From assembly GCA_964019055.1 (NCBI GenBank), contig OZ025210.1, forward strand, positions 15,828,332-15,892,331: 64,000 bases of DNA. Direction: 5' to 3'. Positions 48,066 to 59,400 of this stretch are shown piece by piece. How positions within the stretch are numbered: position 1 is the first letter of the stretch; each line of letters begins with the position of its first letter. A program made the position numbers and the translations under genes. The notes below the pieces were generated by a model. The model searched no databases. It was given only the letters and a program-made list of their open reading frames with translations, and had not been told where the DNA came from. Source of the stretch: Anthopleura xanthogrammica (lineage: Eukaryota; Cnidaria; Anthozoa; Actiniaria; Actiniidae).

Positions 48066-48890
48066 AGTATTGAATGCAGCCGCGCGCATTACTTGTCACT
48101 TGCCACGGTTCGCTCACATCACGCCGACCTTAATACATTTACACTGGCTTCCAGTTCGATTCCGAATCCACTTTAAGATCGCCCTCCTGGTCTACAAGGT
48201 TCTTCAAGGCCTGGCTCCATCTTATCTGATTGACCTTGTGCATGTCAAGACTCAGGGTCATTACCCCTACGCAACAACAATCAGCTTCTTCTCGTGGTCC
48301 CTCAAACGAAGTGCAAGACTTTCGGGGATCGGGCCTTCGCCTCCGCTGCACCAAATATCTGGAATGCCCTTCCGCTCGCTGTCCGCGAGAGTGACACTGT
48401 GGACTGTTTTAAGTCTAGACTCAAAACTTTCTTGTTTAATTTTAGCTTTTAAGTAGTGTTTATTAGTTTTCTATATAATCTACATATATATAAATGCAAC
48501 GAATATTACAAACAGTTTCTATCTCAGAACCATTGCATTAACGTTGGAACTCTTCCTAATCTATTTTACATTTTTATGTATTATTTCTATTTTATTATGT
48601 TGTGAGTTTTCATATATGTATGTATATATGTATATATGCCGGACCGGAGGGATTCTGCCACTTTAGATATGTCCTTTGTTCTCAAGAGCTGGAACTTTTT
48701 AGAGACGGGGAACATGTGTGTATCTGGGGTTGCGGGGTTTTTTGGTTGGGTGTATGTATGGATGTATGTATATGTATGTATGTATATCATATATATAAAT
48801 ATTTATTTTTATCTATATTTTCTCACAATTGTAAAGCGCTTTAGAATATTTTAAAATTTAGGCGCTATATAAATTATTATTATGTCTGTC
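48066..48890 (+). mobile_element. LINE 3' end (L2/CR1 type)
   Basis: An open stretch at 48070-48456 encodes the reverse-transcriptase C-terminal tail (HLPRFAHITPTLIHLHWLPV, KIALLVYKVLQGLAPSYLID, LKRSARLSGIGPSPPLHQ). A 3' region rich in TATG repeats and the tail GGCGCTATATAAATTATTATT follow. Close relative of 20735-21578. 5'-truncated. Confidence 0.87.
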
Positions 48891-48899
48891 TTAAATGGA

Positions 48900-50400
48900 A
48901 CAAAAACAATTTTTCGACTTTAGCGACTTGCTAAAGAAGATTTAGCGAGGGAAGATTCTTAATTTTACGATGAAGTTTCGTGACTGAAACTTCAGTGAGA
49001 GAAAAAGTGGCCTATAGACCAGAAAAACCTGATTATACTACAATAATAGTATTTCAGTTCCGTTGAAAACACTTCATAGAAGGTAAATTCATTAATGTTA
49101 ACTAATATTTCGTAAAAAATCGACAAGAAATGTGTAAATTAGCTGGAGAAACTCTCAGACAAGCCAAGGACGTTGCTTCGGAAAACATTGTCAGAAAAAC
49201 TTGGATAGTTTGTCGTTTTTTTTCTGCATTTTAGATTTTTATCATCTTTTTCTTCAATACTTGTGAACCAAAAAAGCGATATTTGAAGCTTTGAATTTTT
49301 GTTTTTGATTCCATTTCAAGAAAAAAGGCTAAGACTTAGTAAAAAGACTTAGTTCGTTGAAAAAATATATTTGACGGCCAGCGAGCCTCACGCAAGAAAT
49401 TCTGATGTCAAAACAAGATTCCATATTTCATAATAATATGGAAATTTTGACATTTTTATAGATAATTTATATTAATGTTGAATTAAATATGAAAAAGGAA
49501 TACATATCACACCAAATATTTGCTATTTATCGGGCTTTTTCAGCTATTATTGTTACACAATCTCAAAAATTATGAGCTTGTTTTTTTTATGGATAGGCTT
49601 ATGTTTTTGTAAAATATTTCGCCAACTTACTAACTTGCATTAATGAATATGTCTCTTGTTAAATGTGAAGTTCAAGTGATTGTAATCTTAAACTTATAAT
49701 ATTTTTCGACAATTTTCAGCGTAGTTCACTTTCCACCTAAAAAAAACTTATAACTTAAGATTTGCTGAATAAAATCCTTTGTTCTATACATGTATTCATA
49801 TGTTCTACAATCTATAATTATTCTTGGAAAGTTTTCTAATGCTTTTGAAGGCTTAAACTGAATGGTTTTTATTTTAGTTTTTCCTTCTGGGTTCTGGTTA
49901 AAATCAAACGAAGTGGTAACGCTGTAACCGGCGTTATGCCGCGTCACACAATTGTCACGTTTTTAGCACTATATATACTATTTATGGGAGCTCCGCTTTT
50001 AGGCAGTGCCTAAATCTATATATTACACTAACAAGAACTCCATAAAAATCAGAATATCTTGTTTTACTTTCTTAGAAAAACCGGATAGGACCCATCCCCC
50101 AGTAAAAAATTCATTGACTTTAATAGCCATAGCTATCGGCTATTTCCCATACATAGCATGTAAATAAATTTGATAAAATGATATCGAAGAAAATTTTTTT
50201 CTCCCCAAAAAGTGAAAAAAATTGTAAAAAAAAAAAAAAAGACAGTGTACCACTAGCTTCGTCTCCTTCATCTAGCTTCTCCTAACCTTCACCTCCAAAA
50301 AAAGTTTTGGTTTTTGGTTCCGGTTTCGATTCCAAGAATTTACGCACTAAAAAAATACTAATTGTTTGACATAAAAGGTATTACAGAAACACATCGGTAC
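48900..50400. other. Intergenic, no gene recognised
   Basis: AT-rich and stop-dense in all frames. The minus frame at 49726-49947 lacks any domain I know. The region abuts the first exon of receptor gene C. Confidence 0.5.
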
Positions 50401-50429
50401 ATTTCTGGAAGTGATTTACTGAGCCAAAC

Positions 50430-53400
50430 ATGGTTACAGGGCTAGACAGTGGTAGCTACATTTTTACAGCCATTCTGTTGATGCTACTCGACACGAGAAC
50501 AGTTGGTGAGTTTGTATGCAGGACAACTAAATCTACACAACTAGATAAGGTCAGATGACATATGCGCGTTTCAGTAGACAAACGACAGCAACGAATATTA
50601 ATCACTTATTGCTGCACCGGAAACCACATTTGTAACATGCAAACTATATGTGCTGTGGACATGTGACCGTGTTCCTTTCTACATTACGTCTGTTACTACT
50701 ACTGATGGTATAGGGAGATTATAATAATCGATTAGAAGAGCAGCGAGCAAGAAAGCTAAATATAATGTCAACATGGATCGAAAGTTGATCTCAGTGTTTC
50801 ACTTTTAGAATAATACGCTCACAAACAAGTAGATTAGTTGTAACAATTTTGAATAAAGTCTCTACAAATGTTGTTTGATAGTTGAAGAACACTTTTGTGA
50901 TGAAATATTGGCATAAAATTGTGTTTTTGAGGGGTCAGTTTTGAGCGGTTTGAAAATTTGCTTTGCTCTCCCTATGTGTATATTATGGGAAGGTATGAAA
51001 CAGCGCCTCAAAATTTTTACACCGACCCTTACTTTGAGCTCCATATCTCCACAACAACAAACGAATAGGAAAATGTAGCCCTAAAAATCAATATTCCAAT
51101 ACATTTCCTTTAATTTGAAGTTCTAGATTATTTTTTTTGTCCACACGATGCCGAGAAATAATTTTTTGAAATTTGAAAAGCAAGCCGTGGATATGCGCGG
51201 GAATTCAATACAGCCAAAAATCACGAAAAATATTCGGCGAAAAATACAAAACATACACGTAGTAGGGAGGGGACAGGCGAATGTTACCGGAAATAAGACC
51301 GGACTTTCGGTCGCATTACGCATTCAAAAGCATTAAATAATTTGAGTCTTTCTGAAAGCATGTTTTCAAACCATATGAAATTTGAATAGATCACTCACTG
51401 AAGCTAATGACGTCAAAACCCACTAATTCTACGCTTGGGCTACGAGTGGTTAATCATGGATGTATTTGAAAATATTTTAACGTTCCAAAATAAGTTCCAA
51501 ATGGTATTCAAACAAAAGACTTTCCGTGTTCTCTCAGATTCTTAAACTATAACTAATTAGTCAGTACTCTATGGCAATCTAGTACGTAGGTTATTCATTT
51601 GTACTGCAATCCAAATTGATTGTTTTAATGTATCAATTAAGCAAAAATTAGAAAACGTTGCTTTGCTGCAGAACTGGCTAACATGATAAAAGGGAAAGTC
51701 ACAGAATGAAAGAATGTTTCTCTTTCCTTTATATCTGTATAAAATTTGGAGGTGGGATTGTTTTGCTTTGGCGAGGGGTTGTCACTGTTCATTTCCGAAT
51801 ATACGGATTTGTCTGTCAATAAATTTTGATGACACCATGGATTGTTCTTAGGGACGGACCATTAAATAATTGATGGGAAGTTGCAAGAACGTTATTTTTT
51901 TTCATCATGACCTTGTACGATATTTTTTGAACTAGTATGGAATCAGTAATATTGTTAATCACACAGAGGGCAAAATTACTGATTGATCAATCAAGGACGG
52001 CTTTTAGGCAAAATGTGAATTGACGACTGATCATGTAAAAGAAAACAATATGTAAAATTTTAATTTATTTAACTGCCTTCTTGGAACCCGCACTGACTAT
52101 TTCTACTGAAAGAGATGATAACTTTTACTATTTTAGTCATTGAAAACTGAACATTAGAGTCCGAATTCTGTTCTAATTTATTCTATAGGTCTGATGTTGA
52201 ATCTAAGTATGCATTATCAGGGACCGTAGATCGTAATTGTTTATTGGGAAGAAGGCTAACGATCGCAACCCCCACCTTTCTCCCCCCCCCCCCCCTCCCC
52301 GCCCCCCATCAATTATCTAATGGTCCGCCCCTTAGCAAAGGTAATGACTATACCATAACCATGACTTGTGTCTTCTTGTAAATTTCATCGAATGAAAGAG
52401 TTAATGTGTTAGACGCAAGAGATTTTGGGATTGCGAGGGGGCAGTAGTAGAGAAATGAGAGTTGACCAACAATGGATCTATTGTTCATTCGGCGCCGGTC
52501 TAATTTTCGGGGGGAGGGGAGGGGTGGTTCAGGTCCAGCTATCACGAAAAGATGGACCGACCGCCTGTACAAAAATTCCGATCGAAATCAGGGGGTATTA
52601 AGACAGGGTGTGTGTTTTTAAGACAAAATTGAAATTCCTTTGTTTGAGCAACAGGTAGTTTGAAGGATAAAGTTATGAATTTGTCATCTACAATGATGTG
52701 ACGGTAAACGTATACTCCGTAGAAGAGAAAGAGTCCGAAAGATGTTCTTGCCCGATGAAATTTATGTACTCTACGAAAAATTAAGAATATGATGATTATT
52801 GTATTTATTTTATTATGGTCTTTTGTTTAAACAGCTGGCGATTTGAAGAAAGTCGTGTTTTGAATAAATTAAAGTCGATAAACCTTCGTTTTCGTTCTGG
52901 AAATTTCTGTTACACTGACAAATGTTTTATTACTTAAACAGTAAAGTGAACATTATCGTTTCACACGGAAAAATCTTTTGTTCCAGAGCGTTTATTCAAG
53001 ATAATAACTACACAGACAAGTCTTGAAAACATGTTTTATTGTTCATCGTATACTGTGTAAACATATTGTCAAAGTAGGCTGGATACAGCAAACATGAACG
53101 GCGGTAAATGTTTTTGATTTGCATAGTTCATTCCAGTAAAAATCATCACGAACTAAAGCTTTTCCCACTTGGGTATTGACTTTGCGATCGCTCTCAACCG
53201 TCATAGCCACTTAAAAAAAAATGTTTCATACAAGCATAGGAGGAATATGAGAGTTTTATTCTTCGTCTATCTCTTCAGGTTTTTGAGTTATAACAAGAGG
53301 TTTTAACGTATTCGATTTTAAAGAAAGGGTATGCATTGAATCACAGTCTTTGCAACGATAAAACATTTGTTTTGTATTTTTGGCATTAATAGCAAATGCG

Positions 53401-56400
53401 TTTGAGCAAACGTCACAAACGACTAATTCGTTTTGAGGACTGTGATACGCTTCATGCCAACAGCAATTCGGACATTGTGCCACTAATATCTTTGAAAACG
53501 ATTTCGGTTCTTGACAAACGTAACACCCTCTTTCTTCTTCTTCTTCGTCCTCACTCTCCGATTCTGAGTCCTCTTGCTCCTTACTGTCATTTTCCTCTTG
53601 GGATTCCTCAGTTTCGTTGTTACTTTCAGTTTCACTATCACTAGCATCCGTATCATAGTCATCCTCTGGCTGCCTAGTAACCAGATCTGCCAATAGCATT
53701 TTGTTACGAATAAGATTCTTCTCCAAATCAAGCTCAGCCAATCCATTGGTAAAAGTTTTGAGCCCTCTTGGGGCCCTAACATCTGGGTTGTAAGGCAGTA
53801 AAGCATATTCAATCAACTCTTTCATGTTGGTTGGAATTCTCCGCTGGTGATGAGTCATTTCTCCATGGGAATTCCAATACAAGATATCTTTCGATGCTAC
53901 CATACTATGAAGTAGATCCTGTGCTTTTTGTCGCGGTATGCTTTTAGGAAGTTGTCGTACCATTCGATTGATCTCATTCTCATCCGATTTTGAAAACTGC
54001 TCCTCCTCATCAGAGGAATCTTCGCTCAGCTCGGGTTCTGTAGATTCGTCTACTGAAACTCTTCTTCTCTTCATGATGAAATGAAGTGAAATGAAGTGAA
54101 ATGAAGGTCTTGGAGGTCTTGGAGGTTTGGCCGTGCTCTTTATAGCAGAAAAAGACTGAGAGCGCTCATTAGAGGAGGTAAGACCTCTCCCACGAAGCCT
54201 TCACCTTTTTGGACCAGAATTTTTTTCTTGGTTTTGAATGGTACTGATGCATGAGCTAACGCTCTTATATTATCCTTGTGTGGCCTCAATCTTTCCTTTT
54301 GTCCTAGTGATATCGGAATTGTTCCTTGTAACAAATTATGGCATACTTCACTCATTACATGAACTTGTTCGGGAGTGGCAGTTGCAAGTAGATTCTTCCT
54401 TTGAGGTTCGGGACAGTGGGCTAAAAGATGCAAATAGCCAAAATTATCACGAAGCAATTGACTCATGTTTACTCCACTAAAGATGCATTGAAATGAGCGT
54501 TCCAAAGTTATACTTATGTACTTATAGTCACGCTACTAACAGCCGGATACCATTGCTATCGATAGTCAGGTAGCCCAGCTATTGATAGCCTAGCTATCGA
54601 TAGCCAGATACCATGGCTATCGATAGCCAGATACTATAGCTATCGATAGCCAGATAGCCCAGCTATTGTTGGCCAGCTATCGATAGCCAGATGCCATGGC
54701 TATCGATAGCCAGATACTATAGCTATCGATAACCAGATACCATTGCTATCGATAGCCAGATAGCCCAGCTATCGATAGCCAGATACCATGGCTATCGATA
54801 GCCGGATACTATAGCTATCGATAGCCAGATACCATAGCTATCGATAGCCAGATATCCTCGCTATCGATAGCCAGAAAGCCCAGCTATCGATAGCCAGAAT
54901 GCCAGATACCCTAGCTATCGATAGCCAGATAGCTTGATAGTCAAGCTATTGATAGCCTGTTGATAGCCTATTTATCGATAGCCAGATACCAAGATACCCT
55001 AGCTATTGATAGCCTAGCTATCGATAGCCAGATAGCTTGAAAGCCAAGCTATTGATAGCCGGATAGCTTCCTGATAGCCTAGCGTGATAGCTACGTTCTT
55101 ATCAGTCTGCTTAACTCATGCTTAAATAGGCTTGCAACCTTCCACTTATTTTCATTACTGAGTAGACTCGAGATGGCTCGGACGTGTTCTTTATGTCAGA
55201 AATCAGTTCAAAATTTATCATCCCACTTGAGTAGGGTCCACAGAATGAATGGTCCAGAACGCACATTTTGGTTTCAGCAAGGGAAAATATTCAAAGACGG
55301 TAACCATCTTTCTCAAAACACTGCCTCTCAGATAGGAAGCGGTCAAACAGTTCAATGTGCTAGATTTCAACTGCTGCATCCATTTACTGCTTTAGTAGCT
55401 GGAATGACTGGATCTGGTAAAACGGTTTGGGTTCAGAATCTGCTTAAGCACGCAACACAAGTTATAAGTCCGCCACCGCAGCGTATTGTATGGAGTTACT
55501 CACAATGGCAGCCAACTTACGACTACATGATGAAAACCATTCCCAGGATCGAGTTTGTGAAAGGCATACCCCATGATATTGACGAAGATGGCTTCTTCGA
55601 CCCTAGGATCAATAATGTGATTGTGATTGACGATCAAATGACAGAGACGTCCAACGACAAAAGAATCATGAATTTATTTACCAAGGGCTCTCATCATCGG
55701 AACCTCAGTGTCATTTTCCTGATGCAGAATCTTTACTTTCAAGGAAAAATCATGCGCACTCTGAGTCTAAATGCGGCATATCTTGTTCTATTCAAAAACC
55801 CAAGAGACAAGCTACAAATGATGACGCTGGGAAAACAAATGTATCCAGGCAAGTCAGAACAGTTCATTCAAAAGTACGAAGCGGCTGTACAACGACCTTA
55901 TGGATATCTTTTCGTGGACCTTAAACCCAACACACCAGAAGAATGCAGACTTCGAACTAACGTTCTCCCCGATGATCAACCTGTTTCTAAGACGAACCCA
56001 CCCACAACAATATCACAGTATGGTGGACAATCAGATGTCACGCAATCTATTGCTAACTATTTCGAGCGTCAAAGCTATTTGCAACTACCTATATTAAAAA
56101 CAATACAGAATTTAGAGGAGCAGATGACTAACATTCTAAGCGAACCCAATCTCCCCACAGAACTAAGAATGAAAGAATATTCGCCACTCTACAATCGATA
56201 TCTCGCTTTACAACAACAGATTCAAAGTGGTTCGCCCCACAGTTCAAGGCTAGGAACGGTGCAAACCCCACAAGCACCACCATCAGCTAATCCCAGTCTT
56301 CCCACCAGTCTGAAATCTCCAGAAAATGTTTCTTCAACGAGACTCACCAGTGATAGTGGCTACGTAACCCCCAAAACTAAAACGCCTTCTTTCCTACAAC

Positions 56401-59400
56401 GACTAACATCGAAAATAAGAACTCCTACTCTTGAACTCAGCAGAGCGGGAGCTTCAGCTTCAACGGGGGTACCTTCTACACCATTAAGAACCATAACTAG
56501 TCTTGATCAACCCTCTTCTACCACCTCGTTCAGCACCCCCAAAACACAATTCCCACCACCTCCGCCTGATTTTCTACCCACTCCCCCTACAAGTAAAGGA
56601 AACCCCGTGAAGTGGATTAGCTATCAAGATTCAGACAAATATCATAATAAAATCTTAAAACCTGCGCGACGTTCAGAACGATTGAGAGCGATCGCAAAGT
56701 CAATACCCAAGTGGGAAAAGCTTTAGTTCGTGATGATTTTTACTGGAATGAACTATGCAAATCAAAAACATTTACCGCCGTTCATGTTTGCTGTATCCAG
56801 CCTACTTTGACAATATGTTTACACAGTATACGATGAACAATAAAACATGTTTTCAAGACTTGTCTGTGTAGTTATTATCTTGAATAAACGCTCTGGAACA
56901 AAAGATTTTTCCGTGTGAAACGATAATGTTCACTTTACTGTTTAAGTAATAAAACATTTGTCAGTGTAACAGAAATTTCCAGAACGAAAACGAAGGTTTA
57001 TCGACTTTAATTTATTCAAAACACGACTTTCTTCAAATCGCCAGCTGTTTAAACAAAAGACCATAATAAAATAAATACAATAATCATCATATTCTTAATT
57101 TTTCGTAGAGTACATAAATTTCATCGGGCAAGAACATCTTTCGGACTCTTTCTCTTCTACGGAGTATACGTTTACCGTCACATCATTGTAGATGACAAAT
57201 TCATAACTTTATCCTTCAAACCACCTGTTGCTCAAACAAAGGAATTTCAATTTTGTCTTAAAAACACACACCCTGTCTCAACACCTCCTGATTTCGATCG
57301 GAATTTTTGTACAGGCGGTCGATCCATCTTTTCGTGATAGCTGGACCTGAACCACCCCTCCCCTCCCCCCGAAAATTAGACCGGCGCCGAAAGAACAATA
57401 GATCCATTGTTGGTCAACTCTCATTTCTCTACTACTGGGGGCAAACAGTGCAAGTAGCTAGAAAGGAATGTAGCTCGGTTAATTAACAATTAAATTGATT
57501 GATAACAAATTAAATTATCCAATTTTGTGAGACAGTAAGAAAATAAACCGCTTACGTTGGGTAACGTAAGGAGCAACTGTTTATTTTCACATTTTATGGT
57601 AATCTTGTAGCTATTCTACTCTCATTCTCGCTCTCATTTTTGCTTGTATTCCATATTTCACTTTTCCTATAATGGTCTAGTATTTATGATGATTACAGTG
57701 TCACTCTCATAAATATATTTTCCATTATACAGAGGGAAAAGTTGTGTTAACTAACTTCCCATCAAGAAGAATTGATGCATTCGCCGGAGAAACAGTGAAA
57801 TTCAACTGGAACTACACTGTTGGCGACAAGAACATGGACTTTGGATATTATGCCTCGTCACCAGTGTGGTATTATCATAACGCTGATGGTACAAGGGCGG
57901 CCATAGTAGTTGATGATGGGCTGCATGATTGGAAGTGGACCATAAGTAGAAGTACATGTCCGCCAAGGCTGCTCTACCCTACCGTTCGCGTTAGTAAAGA
58001 GTCAGTCGCTACTTTAGTCATTTCTAACGTTACCAAGAGTGACAGTGGATGGTATGAAATATATCTGGCGCTAAGAATAGCCCCGGCAATCACTGACAGA
58101 GTGGAACTTGTCGTTACAGGTAATTTGCGACAGATTGAAACGATTCTTTCTTGAATCAACAGGTTGAATAAAACTTTGGATCGATTTGGAGCTTGTTTGA
58201 ATGATTTACTGATTGGATCAAATGAATGTTTATATAGGAAGGTAGACTGAATAAGTGAATGAGTGAATCGATGGATACATGGTTATATGGAAGATAAATT
58301 ACAAGCTTAATGCTTATACATTACACTTATTTGCTGTCAGATAAAATGGTTCGTTTTACGAAAGTGCCCCCGAGTAAGTTGTTTGTTGCAAAAGGTAAAG
58401 CAGTGCGTTTTGAATGGGAATACACCTACGATAACCGTAATATCGAGTTCCATCCAGAATCTCATGTGTGGGCCTATATCAACCAAAACAACCAATGGGT
58501 TACCATAGCAACCGAAAAGAGGGATCAGTCTTGGCCAGCGGTCATAAATACGACAACATGTCCTGCAAGGTTGCTAAATCCTATTCGAGTCAGTATCGAG
58601 CAGCCAGCTACTCTGGTTATTTCAAATGTAACTGAAGCTGATAATGGGAAGTATGGATGCAGATTGAGGTTACAAAGAGAATTTCCAATAAACAGTACAT
58701 CTATACTGATTGTGACAGGTGAGTATTTGCCTTTTGATTGTGTAATACAGACCACTCGTGGTATGCACATTGCTTGGTTTCACTGGACGTCTTTACTTTG
58801 CCTTCTCATGCAAGATATTCCAGTTAGCATGAATCACAAGTTTTCAAATTAATTATTCTCCAAATCTAACAGAACAAATAACATGATGATCGATTTTTGA
58901 CTACGGTCTGGAGAAGATACTTAGACTTAAACACTATTTAATTAGCTGATTGATGTGCAACAATTGTAAGAGTACTAGTGTATTTATATTATTTCTAGAT
59001 TATCCAAAGCTTTTCTTATGGACATTGAAGACGTCAAAGATAGTGCAAGAAGGATCTGATGTAACCATTAATTGCAGCGCAAATGGTTCTCCAGTACCTA
59101 TTGTAACCTGGACGAAAATTGCACGAAAAAAAATGCTAATGATCTCTAGAAATATAGGTTGGAGTTTGATGAAAATCAAGGAAATGAAGAGAAACGAAGG
59201 TGGGACTTATGAGTGCCAGGCAAATAACAACCCAAATGAGCCTCCTGTGACTGCAAGAATTAACATCGCGGTGATGTGTAAGTACAACGGCATTGTCATT
59301 GTCATTATCATTGTTGTTCTCATTGTCATCGTATTTTTGAGTTTGAGATATTTCATTATCTTTTAAGATTTCAAGAACTCTTCGATTCTTCTGGACAAAA

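Larger units (their letters stand above)
52443..57436. mobile_element. Reduced Polinton-like element (packaging ATPase, no polymerase or integrase)
   Basis: 4,994 bp bounded by inverted repeats of about 758 bp whose outermost bases are 5'-AGTAGTAGAGAAATGAGAG. A 6-bp target duplication, GGGGGC, lies at 52437-52442 and 57437-57442. AG termini, long inverted repeats and a 6-bp duplication are the published signature of Polinton/Maverick insertion. Three genes are visible: two on the minus strand (53256-54074 and 54140-54466) and one on the plus strand (55173-56726). They diverge from a palindrome array. Full Polintons are 15-25 kb and carry polymerase B, RVE integrase, protease and capsid genes, none of which is present. 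It probably depends on integrase supplied in trans, or is a deletion derivative. Confidence 0.85.

Noticed and set aside
53396..53812. Overlapping frames opposite or shifted to the zinc-ribbon gene
   Set aside because: They are shadows of 53256-54074. The CxxC-bearing frame is the one with protein-like composition.
54541..55090. CRISPR array
   Set aside because: The repeats are short palindromes with repeat-like linkers, not unique spacers, and the setting is an animal genome.
52443..57436. Complete Polinton or integrated adintovirus
   Set aside because: No DNA polymerase B, RVE integrase, protease or capsid coding is visible in any frame; only the ATPase supports the relationship, together with the termini.
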